From the NCBI GenBank assembly GCA_028282095.1, contig JANQIP010000139.1, positions 1 through 64,000 on the forward strand: a DNA stretch of 64,000 nucleotides, in the 5' to 3' direction. Both the position numbers and the translations under genes were made by a program. This stretch comes from Xanthobacteraceae bacterium. Lineage in GTDB: Bacteria; Pseudomonadota; Alphaproteobacteria; Rhizobiales; Xanthobacteraceae. Of this stretch, positions 1 to 7,988 are shown piece after piece. The notes under the pieces are model-generated. The model saw nothing but the letters and a program-made list of their open reading frames with translations, did no database searches and was not told the origin of the DNA. Numbering within the stretch: position 1 is the first letter of the stretch; each line of letters opens with the position of its first letter.

Positions 1-95
1 CCGAAAAGTCTGCCAACTTTTCGGGATCATGCTCTCTTTGTTTTGTCGCATGATCTTGTCCGAAAAGTCTGCCAACTTTTCGGGATCATGCTCTA
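1..95. repeat. REP-like palindromic repeat, two copies (first cut by window edge)
   Basis: Two near-identical hairpins lie at 1-35 and about 47-95. Each has an inverted repeat of the form CCGAAAAGT / ACTTTTCGG between flanks GATCTTGT and GGATCATGC. The second copy ends in CTAG, whose complement is the TAG stop codon of the TRAP large permease at 93. The same family recurs at least twenty times in the window. Role unknown; REP elements commonly act as 3' end stabilisers or terminators. Confidence 0.85.
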
Positions 96-1370
96 GCGCC
101 CCATCAGTTGCGGAAGGAACAGACTCACCTGAGGGAAGAGGATCAGAACGACCAGGCCAGCCAGCAGCACCGCGACGAAAGGTAACGAGGCCCGCACCAC
201 CCCGAAGATCGGGACCTTCATGATCCCGCTCGCGACGTACAGCGACAGCCCGAACGGTGGCGTAACCTGTGCGATCTGCATGGTCAGTACCAGAATCACG
301 TTCATGTAAATGAGGTTCACGTCGGCCGCCTGCAGCGCCGGGAGCACCACCGGCAGGGTGAGATACATGATGGGCAAGGTATCCAGGAACATGCCCATGA
401 TCAGCCACAGCAGCGCGACGACCAGGATCAACTGCAATGGCGTGAGGCCGGTGTCGACCGTCCAGGCCGCCACCTCCTGCGGCAACCGGGCGAATGCGAG
501 GGGAGACGCGAAGAGGAGAGCCGCCGCCACCAAGAGAAAGATCATCGAGCTGTTGCTCACCGCACTACGCACCGCTTGGTAGAAGTTGTGCCACGTAATC
601 TCACGGTAGATGAGGAGCGCGATCACCAGCCCATAGATGCACGCGACCGCCGCGGCCTGGGTCGGGGTGAAAATGCCGCCGTAGATTCCCCCGAGCACAA
701 TGACCGGCATCAGGAACGCCGGGCAGGCCTTCAACGACGCGGCGCTTCGCTTGTCCCAACCTTGACGCGCCTGCGTTTCTTGCTGCCGACGGCGGCTGAG
801 CATGATCCCGGTCACCCCGAGCGAGAGGCCGATCAGAATCCCCGGCACGATGCCGGCCATGAAGAGCACGCCGGCATTCTGCTGCGCGAGCGCGCCGTAA
901 AGAACCATCAGGATGCTGGGGGGAATCATCTGGCCGAGGGTGCTGCTGACGGCAAGCAGGCCGGCGATGAACTCCCGGCTGTAGCCCGCCCGCAGCATCG
1001 GCGGGGTCGCCAGCGTCGATACGCCGGCCAGGGTGGCGGTCGTCGAGCCCGTGATCGCGGCATAGGCCATGCAGGTGACCACGGTGGTAAAGGCCATGCC
1101 GCCCTTGATGTGGCCCACATAGCTGTCGACCGCGTCATAGACGTAGCGGGCGGGGCCGCAATAGGCCATCACATTGCCCGCAAGCAGGAAGAACGGGACC
1201 GCCAAAAGCACAAAGCTGTCGATGCCGCCGAACATCGTCATGGGAACGCTCACGACCGGCATGCCCATGAAGAAGTACGTGAGGAAGATCGCACTGACGG
1301 TCAGGGCAAGCCAGATGGGCAGGCCCGCGACCACCAGCCCGATCAGAATGCCGATCCCAATTCCGAACAT
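93..1370 (-). CDS. dctM: TRAP transporter large permease (DctM family)
   Basis: Predicted 425-residue integral inner-membrane protein, the normal size for the DctM subunit that forms the Na+-driven transport channel of tripartite ATP-independent periplasmic transporters. It is hydrophobic throughout, starts with a Gly/Ile-rich helix, and carries family-like stretches such as GSTTATLAGVSTLATPPM and IPPSILMVLYGAL. It is the last gene of a minus-strand operon, 25 bp after the small permease and downstream of the binding protein, so these three make a complete TRAP system. Its TAG stop lies inside the terminal CTAG of a REP-like repeat. The substrate is not readable from sequence; neighbours suggest an organic acid that is then CoA-activated. 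Confidence 0.95.
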   Translation of the reverse strand: MFGIGIGILIGLVVAGLPIWLALTVSAIFLTYFFMGMPVVSVPMTMFGGIDSFVLLAVPFFLLAGNVMAYCGPARYVYDAVDSYVGHIKGGMAFTTVVTCMAYAAITGSTTATLAGVSTLATPPMLRAGYSREFIAGLLAVSSTLGQMIPPSILMVLYGALAQQNAGVLFMAGIVPGILIGLSLGVTGIMLSRRRQQETQARQGWDKRSAASLKACPAFLMPVIVLGGIYGGIFTPTQAAAVACIYGLVIALLIYREITWHNFYQAVRSAVSNSSMIFLLVAAALLFASPLAFARLPQEVAAWTVDTGLTPLQLILVVALLWLIMGMFLDTLPIMYLTLPVVLPALQAADVNLIYMNVILVLTMQIAQVTPPFGLSLYVASGIMKVPIFGVVRASLPFVAVLLAGLVVLILFPQVSLFLPQLMGR

Positions 1371-1395
1371 GGCAGTTTCTCCCCTCCAAACGGTC

Positions 1396-2025
1396 TCAGC
1401 CGCGTTCCTCTTTGCCGGCTGCGGGGCCCGGGGCTTGGGGCGGCTCGGTCCCGACAGAGGGTGTTGTGGGCCCGGTGCGTATCGCCTGGATCGCCGCCAG
1501 GATCTCAGACAGGCTGAACACCATCAGCATGGCCATACCGAGCGGCACGATGCTGTAAGGCAGCCACTGGGGGAACTGCAGGGAGCCGGAGAGCAGGTTG
1601 ACCTCGTACATCTGGAGGGCGAGCTGTGTCCCCCAGACGAACACGGCCGAGCTGACGGCGAGCGCGATCACGCCCACCGCCAAGCGGTGCACCTCCATGC
1701 GGGTACCGTGCAGACCGGCGGTCAACAGGTCGAGAGCAACGTGACCCCGACTGCGCAAGACCGGACCCGCAACGAGCAATGCGGCGAATAAGGCCAGGTA
1801 GCGCGCACCCTCCTCGATCCACTCGAGCGAGTGGTTGAAGACGTAGCGCAAGATGACCGCGGTGAAGGCGAGGCCAATGCTCCCCAACAGTCCGGCGCTG
1901 GCCACGACATAGAGGATGCTTTCGAGTATGGTGATCGCACGCTGCAGCACGATGCGCGCTCCCGCTGAGGGAAGTTGAACGGACAGGCGCCGGATGCCAG
2001 CGCCTTCCCACGGCGCATTCTCCAA
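1396..2025 (-). CDS. dctQ: TRAP transporter small permease (DctQ family)
   Basis: 209 residues, with about four membrane segments beginning near residue 30, and the DctQ-type stretch NHSLEWIEEGARYLALFAAL. DctQ is the small membrane subunit that joins DctM. It lies between the binding-protein gene (80 bp upstream) and the large permease (25 bp downstream). The N-terminal 25 residues before the first membrane segment are less typical, and a slightly later non-ATG start is possible. The Pro/Gly-rich C-terminal tail (about 25 residues) is a cytoplasmic extension of no known role. Confidence 0.92.
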   Translation of the reverse strand: MENAPWEGAGIRRLSVQLPSAGARIVLQRAITILESILYVVASAGLLGSIGLAFTAVILRYVFNHSLEWIEEGARYLALFAALLVAGPVLRSRGHVALDLLTAGLHGTRMEVHRLAVGVIALAVSSAVFVWGTQLALQMYEVNLLSGSLQFPQWLPYSIVPLGMAMLMVFSLSEILAAIQAIRTGPTTPSVGTEPPQAPGPAAGKEERG

Positions 2026-2106
2026 GGTTCGAGCCGACCCAAGGCGTCTTTCTCGCGATCACTGTCGCAATCAAGACCGGCCTATGACGCCGACCTCGAA
2101 CCGCCG

Positions 2107-3174
2107 TCATTGCTTGATTGAGATGCCCTCACCGAGGCGCTGCACCTGGTCCACCAGCTCTCTTCCATCGGGACCGACCACCTTAACGAAACGCTCGATC
2201 GCCTTGTCGCGCACCTGCGCTGTGAACCGATCCATCTCCTGCGGGCTCACCCAGCTGATCTTCACGTTGTAAGGGGGCTTCTGCATCTCTTTGATGTAGC
2301 GGTCTTCCAAGTCGATCACGGCTTTGTACGCATGCTCCTGGGTTTCCGGGATCGCCTTGTTCGTGATGATGTCCTGGATGTCGGCCGGCAGGCTTTTCCA
2401 CCAACGCAGGCTCGCGACAAAGGGCAGCCCGTAACCCGCATAGAAGGGAAGGGACATATACTTGGTGTGCCAACGGGCGTCATGGTAGTGGACCGGCGTC
2501 GTCACAAGACCATCGACGACTCCCTGCTGCAAAGCGACGGGAACTTCGGCGCCGGCCACGGTCATCGGCGATGCGCCCACGGTCTCGATGTAAAGCTTGC
2601 CCATGAGGCCACCGGGATGCCGGATGCGCAGGCCCTCGAAATCTTCCAGCTTTTCCACCGGGCGCAGGTTATTTCCAACCAGCATGAAACCGGTCAGGGT
2701 CGGCACATGTCCAAGCCGCTTCAGTCCCTTGGCGGCCAGTCGCCGGGCAAGGATCTCCTGAACGGTCTTGTCGTACATGACGCGCCGCATATGTTCGCCC
2801 TGCGCCGGAGCGACTTTCAGGAGGAATGGAATATTCCAAATGGCCTCGGCCGGATCGACGCCTTCGAGGATGCCACTGAGGTTGTAGGATGCCTCCACGG
2901 TCCCAGCCAGGATCATCGGCACCTCCTGGGTGATCGGACCGAGCTGCGCATTGGGGTAGATCGTCACCTTTACGCGTCCGTCGGTATACTCCTCGACCTT
3001 TTCCTTGAAGAACGCCATTTTGCGGCCGTGCTGCGTGTGCTCGGGGTAGGCATGGACGATCCTCATCTGGTAGGTGTCTTGTGCTCCTACCTGTGTCGAC
3101 ATCGGTCCGAGGCCGACGCCCGTCGCAAGAGCGAAAGCGGTCGCGGTCAGTGTTACATTCCTCATGATCTTCAT
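2107..3174 (-). CDS. dctP: TRAP transporter substrate-binding protein (DctP family)
   Basis: Periplasmic solute receptor of the TRAP system. I chose the ATG at 3174 (MKIMRNVTLTATAFALATG) because a GGGAGG ribosome binding site lies 6 bases upstream, rather than an upstream in-frame ATG at 3192. The product has a signal peptide of about 30 residues, then YQMRIVHAYPEHTQHG and the DctP-like region LEDFEGLRIRHPGG with the conserved arginine that usually pairs with a ligand carboxylate (RIR). This supports a carboxylic-acid ligand, but the exact substrate is unknown. A strong hairpin precedes the gene in the mRNA. Confidence 0.93.
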   Translation of the reverse strand: MKIMRNVTLTATAFALATGVGLGPMSTQVGAQDTYQMRIVHAYPEHTQHGRKMAFFKEKVEEYTDGRVKVTIYPNAQLGPITQEVPMILAGTVEASYNLSGILEGVDPAEAIWNIPFLLKVAPAQGEHMRRVMYDKTVQEILARRLAAKGLKRLGHVPTLTGFMLVGNNLRPVEKLEDFEGLRIRHPGGLMGKLYIETVGASPMTVAGAEVPVALQQGVVDGLVTTPVHYHDARWHTKYMSLPFYAGYGLPFVASLRWWKSLPADIQDIITNKAIPETQEHAYKAVIDLEDRYIKEMQKPPYNVKISWVSPQEMDRFTAQVRDKAIERFVKVVGPDGRELVDQVQRLGEGISIKQ

Positions 3175-3224
3175 TGTTTTCCTCCCTGGCATTGGCCCCG
3201 CAGGGCTGTGGTTGAGCCGGTGTA

Positions 3225-3244
3225 ACGCCCGCCCTTGCGGGCGT
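3225..3244. promoter_or_regulatory. Intercistronic hairpin between SDR and dctP
   Basis: Perfect 8-bp inverted repeat ACGCCCGC-CCTT-GCGGGCGT. On the plus strand it is followed by CGGTTTTT, like an intrinsic terminator, but no plus-strand gene needs one. On the operon strand it lacks a T-tract and lies just before dctP, so it may instead be a processing or mRNA-stabilising structure that lets the binding protein be made in excess of the enzymes. Function is inference. Confidence 0.5.
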
Positions 3245-3260
3245 CGGTTTTTGGGTCACG

Positions 3261-4031
3261 TCACTTGCACGTGAAGCCGCCGTCGATCGGCAGCTCGATG
3301 CCGGTGACGAACAAGGCCTCGTCGGAGGCGAGCCAAAGCGCGGCGTAGGCGGCCTCCTCGGGCTTGACGAGGCGGCCCAGCGGAACCATCGTCGTATACT
3401 TGGCCTCGGCGGCGGCCGCCTTTTCGAGGTCGCCGTCTCGACCAACGAAGCCCATCTTCATCGGCGTTTCGGCGAGGCCGGGGCAGATGACGTTCACGCG
3501 CACATTGTCGGGCGCGAAGGTCTGGGCCAGCGACTTGGCCAGTCCGACGACGGCGAACTTGCAGCTCGAATACACGGGCGACCACATCGAGCCGACCATG
3601 CCCGACACCGAGGCGGTGAAGATCACCGATCCGGCGCCGCGCTTGCGCATGTAGCCGATGACTTCTCCCGCGCCTAAGGTGGCCGACTGTATGTTGAGCG
3701 CCAGCGCCAGCTGGTATTCGCCAACGTCCAGCCCCTCAATGCCGCCGGGGCCGGGGATGCCCGCATGGGCCCAGAGCACGTCGATCCCGCCGAGCTTCTC
3801 GGCCGCCTGATGGATCGAACCGCGGGCGCCCTCGGCCGTGCTCAGATCGGCCTGCACGGTGAACAGGCTTCTGCCTTCGGGCTCGACCTCGGCCTGCAGC
3901 CGCGCCAACGCCTCGGTATCGATGTCCACGGCGCAGACCTTGGCGCCTTCGCGGAGAAACAGCTCCACACCCGCGCGTCCCATGCCCGACGCGCCCGCCG
4001 TTATGACAGCCAGTTTGTCTTGCAGTCTCAT
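3261..4031 (-). CDS. SDR family NAD(P)-dependent oxidoreductase
   Basis: 256 residues from the ATG at 4031 (MRLQDKLAVITAGASGMG), preceded by a GAGGAA ribosome binding site; an in-frame upstream extension runs into the A/B repeat and is not coding. Cofactor motif TAGASGMGRAG near the N-terminus, the catalytic YSSCK (Y-x-x-x-K) and a C-terminal VTGIELPIDGGFTCK typical of classical short-chain dehydrogenases. Lies in the catabolic operon between the aldehyde dehydrogenase fragment and dctP; a 3-hydroxyacyl or alcohol oxidation step is plausible. The early Gly-rich motif with acidic VDID suggests NAD+ preference. Confidence 0.93.
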   Translation of the reverse strand: MRLQDKLAVITAGASGMGRAGVELFLREGAKVCAVDIDTEALARLQAEVEPEGRSLFTVQADLSTAEGARGSIHQAAEKLGGIDVLWAHAGIPGPGGIEGLDVGEYQLALALNIQSATLGAGEVIGYMRKRGAGSVIFTASVSGMVGSMWSPVYSSCKFAVVGLAKSLAQTFAPDNVRVNVICPGLAETPMKMGFVGRDGDLEKAAAAEAKYTTMVPLGRLVKPEEAAYAALWLASDEALFVTGIELPIDGGFTCK

Positions 4032-4060
4032 GGGGTTTCCTCTTCGTTCAATCGGCACTC

Positions 4061-4182
4061 GTGATGCGGCACCAACGCTTGGGCTCGTCTCATGGTGTTG
4101 GCGCCGCATCACAAAGTAACGAATTAGCTAGTGTTCCTTACCTGACGGTCCGGGATCGGACCGTCAGAGAAGGAAACACTAG
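4061..4182. repeat. Composite palindromic repeat, B (4061-4112) plus A (4128-4182)
   Basis: Element B is a 52-nt hairpin that begins GTGATGCGGCACCAAC and ends with a near-perfect inverted copy (GTGTTGGCGCCGCATCAC). Element A is a 55-nt hairpin running CTAGTGTTCC ... GGAAACACTAG around GGTCCGGGATCGGACC. The A+B pair recurs at 13064-13186 and 23379-23500; B alone recurs at 31169 and 61005. The outer CTAG of A supplies the TAG stop of the aldehyde dehydrogenase fragment. Confidence 0.9.
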
Positions 4183-4898
4183 CTGGCATAGGCGTCGGGG
4201 AACCTGCCGGTGGTGCTGACCACCGTGGTTCGGGTGTCGAGATAGGAATCGAGCGCCTCGAGCCCGTTCTCCCGGCCCCAACCGCTGGCCTTGAACCCGC
4301 CGTAAGGCGTGGTCCAGCGAAGGTAGCGATAGGTGTTCACCCACACGATCCCGGCCCGGATCTTTGCCGCCACCCGATGCGCGCGGCCGACATTCTGTGT
4401 CCACAGACCGGCGGTCAGGCCGTAGGCCGTATCGTTTGCGATCGCGATCGCGTCTTCTTCGTCGTCGAACGGAATCAGCGCGGCGACAGGCCCGAAGATC
4501 TCCTCGCGCGCGATGCGCATATCGTTCGTGGCGTTTGCGAAAACGGTCGGCTCGACGAAGTAGCCGCCAGCCAAGGCATCGCGTTCGATCCGGTTGCCGC
4601 CGGCGACCAGTTCGGCGCCTTCGTCCCGACCGAAGCCGACATACCGGAGCGTCTTTTCGAGCTGATCGGCGCTTGACTGCGGGCCCATATGGGTCGCCGC
4701 GTCGAGCGGCATGCCCACGCGCACCTTGGCTGCCCGGGCCGTAAAAGCCTCGACCACGCGATCATAGATCGAGCGCTCGACCATCACCCGCGACCCGAGT
4801 GCGCAACTCTGACCGCAAAGGGTCCAGGCCGAGTTCGTGGCGGCGTTCAGCGCCTGTTCGACATCGGCATCGGCGAACAGGATGAAGCGCATTCGCAT
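4179..4898 (-). pseudogene. Aldehyde dehydrogenase, C-terminal half only
   Basis: 239 residues that align with roughly the last half of a 480-500 residue NAD(P)-dependent aldehyde dehydrogenase. It starts at FILFADADVEQAL, retains the nucleophile loop GQSCALGSR (catalytic Cys), EEIFGPV and the C-terminal PYGGFKASGWGRENG. The entire N-terminal half with the Rossmann cofactor site and the general-base Glu is missing; the DNA upstream is the end of the MaoC gene in another frame. The break is therefore a clean 5' deletion just before FILFADAD, and its stop codon comes from repeat A. It is unlikely to be active. It implies that an aldehyde oxidation step once belonged to this operon. Confidence 0.88.
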
Positions 4899-4959
4899 CG
4901 CTCTGCCGCGTCGTGGCGAACTTGTGCTCCGAATCGCCGAACGAAGAGGAAGCGGCGCA

Positions 4960-5415
4960 TCAGGCCGCCTCCCGCTTCTTCATCAGTGCGACGCGGCGGC
5001 AGACGGCAACGACGGTGCCGTCCTGCTTCCGGCAGGTATGGGCGAACTCGACCAGCCCTGCATCGGACCGTGATCGGCTCTCGCGCTTGGACAGCACGTC
5101 TGTCTCGGCACGCAACGTGTCGCCGTGGAAGACGGGTGCGGGAAACTTCACTTCGGAGAAGCCCAGATTGCCGATCGTCGTGCCGAGTGTCGTGTCCTGC
5201 ACCGTCATGCCGACAAGGATCGCCAGCGTGAACATGGAGTTGAACAACCGCTGACCCCATTCGGTGCTTTCGGCGAAATTCGCATCGATGTGGAGCGGTT
5301 GCGGGTTCATCGACATGAGGCTGAACATTGTGTTGTCCGCCTCCGAGACAGTACGGGTCAGCTCGTGGCGAAAGTGGCGGCCGACCTCGAAATCCTCGTA
5401 ATGCAGTCCGGGCAT
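4960..5415 (-). CDS. MaoC-family acyl-CoA dehydratase/hydratase
   Basis: 151 residues from the ATG at 5415 (MPGLHYEDFEVGRHF), with GAGAGG upstream; the longer in-frame ORF overlaps the preceding gene and is not preferred. Hot-dog fold family; the segment SMNPQPLHIDANFAE carries the Asp/His pair used to add or remove water from an enoyl-CoA. The N-terminus resembles (R)-specific enoyl-CoA and mesaconyl-CoA-type hydratases. It starts 11 bp after the acyl-CoA dehydrogenase stop, so it likely hydrates the enoyl-CoA which that enzyme makes. Confidence 0.9.
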   Translation of the reverse strand: MPGLHYEDFEVGRHFRHELTRTVSEADNTMFSLMSMNPQPLHIDANFAESTEWGQRLFNSMFTLAILVGMTVQDTTLGTTIGNLGFSEVKFPAPVFHGDTLRAETDVLSKRESRSRSDAGLVEFAHTCRKQDGTVVAVCRRVALMKKREAA

Positions 5416-5426
5416 GATCGCGCCTC

Positions 5427-6593
5427 TCAGTAAGATTTGGGCAGACCCAGCACCTTCTCGGCGATGAAGCACAGCGCGAGGTGCGGGGAGACGGGCGTGA
5501 TCCGGGGTATGAAGCTTTCGCGCAGGTAGCGCTCGACGTGATACTCCTTGGCATAGCCGAAGCCGCCATGGGTCATCACCGCCGCCTGGCAGGCGGCGAC
5601 CCCGGCCTCACCGGCGAGGTATTTCGCCATGTTGGCCGACGCGCCGCAGGGAAGGCCTTGGTCGTATTCCCATGCGGCCCTCATGACCACCAGCCACGCC
5701 GCCTCGAGCGCCGCAAGGCACTCCGCCAACGGATGCTGGATGGCTTGGTTCTGCCCGATGGGCCGGTCGAAGACCACGCGTTCCTTCGCGTATGTGGTCG
5801 CGCGGGCCACTGCGGCGAAGCCGAGCCCGACTGCTTCCGCCGCGATCAGAATCCGCTCGGGGTTCAGCCCGTGGAGAATGTACTCGAACCCGCGACCCTC
5901 TTCGCCGATGCGATCGGCCTCGGGGATCTCGAGCGCCTCGAAGAACAGCTCATTGGAGTCGACGGCCTTGCGGCCCATCTTCTCGATTTCGCGGACCTCG
6001 ATGCGATCGCGATCGAACCTCGTGTAAAACAGAGACAGGCCGTGCTTCGACGACTTGACTTCGTCGAGGGGAGTCGTTCGGGCAAGGAGCAGGATATGGT
6101 CGGCGACCTGCGCCGTGGATATCCAGACCTTTTGTCCGCTGACCACATACCGGTCGTCATGCTTCTCGGCCTTCAGCTTGAGCTGGGTGGTGTTCAGTCC
6201 CGTGTTCGGCTCGGTTACGGCGAAGCAGGCCTTGGCCCTTCCCTTCGCCACGGGCGTGATCATCCGATCCTTCTGCTCTTCGGTTCCGAAAACGGCGACC
6301 GGGTTCAGGCCAAAGATGTTGATGTGCACCGCCGAGGCGCCGGAGAGCCCCGCGCCGGACTCGGAGACCGTTCGCATCATGATCGCCGCTTCCGCGATGC
6401 CGAGCCCCGCGCCGCCTTGCGTCTCGGGCATGCAGATGCCGAGCCAGCCTTCGGCTGCGAGCGCATCGTAGAAATCGTGCGGAAAGCCGCCTTCCCGGTC
6501 GCGCTCGAGCCAATAGTCGTCATCGAAGCGCGAGCAGATGCGGGCAACCGCATCACGGACGGCTTGCTGCTCTTCGGTGAAGGAAAAGTCCAC
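5427..6593 (-). CDS. Acyl-CoA dehydrogenase
   Basis: 388 residues, full length for the FAD-dependent family. N-terminal MDFSFTEEQQAVRDAVARIC, the middle-domain FAD/substrate segment CFAVTEPNTGLNTTQLKLKA, and the C-terminal signature MTHGGFGYAKEYHVERYLRE. Catalyses alpha,beta-desaturation of an acyl-CoA, passing electrons to ETF. Four bases separate it from the CoA-transferase stop, indicating one transcript. The pair CoA-transferase plus dehydrogenase, followed by MaoC, outlines activation, oxidation and hydration of the imported acid. Confidence 0.95.
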   Translation of the reverse strand: MDFSFTEEQQAVRDAVARICSRFDDDYWLERDREGGFPHDFYDALAAEGWLGICMPETQGGAGLGIAEAAIMMRTVSESGAGLSGASAVHINIFGLNPVAVFGTEEQKDRMITPVAKGRAKACFAVTEPNTGLNTTQLKLKAEKHDDRYVVSGQKVWISTAQVADHILLLARTTPLDEVKSSKHGLSLFYTRFDRDRIEVREIEKMGRKAVDSNELFFEALEIPEADRIGEEGRGFEYILHGLNPERILIAAEAVGLGFAAVARATTYAKERVVFDRPIGQNQAIQHPLAECLAALEAAWLVVMRAAWEYDQGLPCGASANMAKYLAGEAGVAACQAAVMTHGGFGYAKEYHVERYLRESFIPRITPVSPHLALCFIAEKVLGLPKSY

Positions 6594-6597
6594 GCCC

Positions 6598-7812
6598 TCA
6601 GTCTCCCTTCACCGTGAGGAGCGCGCCGCTCGCGTTCAGATCGGCAATTTCATCGGCAGAGTAGCCGGCCTCAGCGAGAACCTCGGGTCCGTTCTCGCCC
6701 AGTCGCGGGGCCGGATGCTCGACTCGAACCGGCGTGCGCGAAAACGTTGCCGGCACGGCCATCGAACGGATCGTGCCCTCGGTGGGGTGTTCGACTGTTT
6801 GGAAGAACCCGGTGGCGACGAGGTGCGGGTCTTCCATGACAGATTCGAAACTGTGCATTGGCATGGCCGGAACGTCGGCCTGATCGAATAGCGCGAGCCA
6901 CTCCGCCGTGGTGCGCGCGAGCATGGTCTTGGCGAGCTCGGCATAGAGCTCGTCGATATGCGCCATGCGAGCGCCGAAGGTCGCGAATCTCGGGTCCGTG
7001 GCCAACTTGGCCGGCTCCCCGAGCGCGGCGGTGAACCGCGCCCAATGGCCGTCGTTGTAGATGAGCACACAGACATAGCCGTCCTTTGTTTGATAGGGGC
7101 GGCGGTCCGGCGAGAGCTGGCGGGGATAGCCGCCCTTGTCGACGGGCGGCTCGAAGGTCAAGCCGCCCATGTGATCGGCCATGATCATGGACACCATCGT
7201 CTCGAACATCGGGACTTCGAGCTTCTGACCCTTTCCCGAACGGGTGCGTTCGAACACGGCGGCGAGGATCGCGTTCACGCCCGCAAGGCCAACGACCCGA
7301 TCCGAGATCGCCGCGGGCACATAGGAGGGGCGGGCACGAGCACACATGAAGCTGTACGGGATGCAGGCGCCCCCCTGGATGAGATCGTCGTAGGCGGGGC
7401 GATCCGCGTAAGGGCCGTTCTGGCCGTACCCGACGAGCGCGGCGTAGATGATCCGCGGATTGGCTGCCGCCACGGTCTCGTAGGAAAGGCCGAGCCTGGC
7501 CATGGCCCTCGGGCGGATATTCGTCACCAGGACGTCGGTCGTCTCTGCAAGCCGAAGCAGAACCTTCCGGGCTTTGAGATTCTTGAGGTTGAGTGAGACG
7601 TTCCGTTTTGAGCGGTTCGAGTTGAGATAGAGAGCCCCCATCCGCTCACTTCTCGCCGGGCCGATCTGGCGGACGACGTCGCCCTCCGGCGACTCGATCT
7701 TGATCACGTCGGCGCCGAAATCTCCGAGAACCTGACCAGCGTACGGCCCCATGAGAACCGTAGTCAGATCTAGGACGCGTAATCCGTCGAGCGGACCCAT
7801 CCCCTCCCTCAT
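6598..7812 (-). CDS. CaiB/BaiF-type (class III) CoA transferase
   Basis: 404 residues, full length. N-terminal MGPLDGLRVLDLTTVLMGPY and GDFGADVIKIESPEGDVVRQ match the family; the conserved Asp that forms the aspartyl-CoA anhydride is probably that in RPAYDDLIQG. The start may be 7812 or the Met four codons in (7800). First gene of the operon, 176 bp from the divergent IclR gene. It should move CoA onto a carboxylic acid, using succinyl-CoA or a pathway acyl-CoA as donor. Its position argues that the TRAP substrate is a carboxylate. Confidence 0.94.
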   Translation of the reverse strand: MREGMGPLDGLRVLDLTTVLMGPYAGQVLGDFGADVIKIESPEGDVVRQIGPARSERMGALYLNSNRSKRNVSLNLKNLKARKVLLRLAETTDVLVTNIRPRAMARLGLSYETVAAANPRIIYAALVGYGQNGPYADRPAYDDLIQGGACIPYSFMCARARPSYVPAAISDRVVGLAGVNAILAAVFERTRSGKGQKLEVPMFETMVSMIMADHMGGLTFEPPVDKGGYPRQLSPDRRPYQTKDGYVCVLIYNDGHWARFTAALGEPAKLATDPRFATFGARMAHIDELYAELAKTMLARTTAEWLALFDQADVPAMPMHSFESVMEDPHLVATGFFQTVEHPTEGTIRSMAVPATFSRTPVRVEHPAPRLGENGPEVLAEAGYSADEIADLNASGALLTVKGD

Positions 7813-7828
7813 GTTTGTTCATATATTT

Positions 7829-7842
7829 GGACGATTTCGTCC
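7829..7842. promoter_or_regulatory. Candidate IclR-type operator in the divergent promoter region
   Basis: Perfect inverted repeat GGACGA-TT-TCGTCC, flanked on both sides by A/T-rich TATATA-like DNA. It lies 17 bp upstream of the CoA-transferase start, in the 176-bp space shared with the iclR-like gene. IclR-family proteins bind short palindromes in such places, so it may cover the operon promoter. No footprint exists; the assignment is inference from symmetry and place. Confidence 0.5.
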
Positions 7843-7988
7843 TATATACGATCAGTGTGCAGGTAACGCTTTGCCATGTCAATGGCTAGCGCTACGTAGA
7901 CGATGTCGGTCAGCGCGTGGTGGGGATGGAGATGCTGGACAGGCTCTAATCCAACAGAGCAACATGAGCTTGAATCAGGAACAGCCGA

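Noticed and set aside
576..1517. Long plus-strand ORF (313 codons) opposite the TRAP permeases
   Set aside because: Antisense shadow of dctM and dctQ; Arg/His/Gly-rich composition and no ribosome site.
3225..3244. Intrinsic terminator ending the operon
   Set aside because: T-tract is on the opposite strand to the operon transcript; kept only as an intercistronic hairpin.
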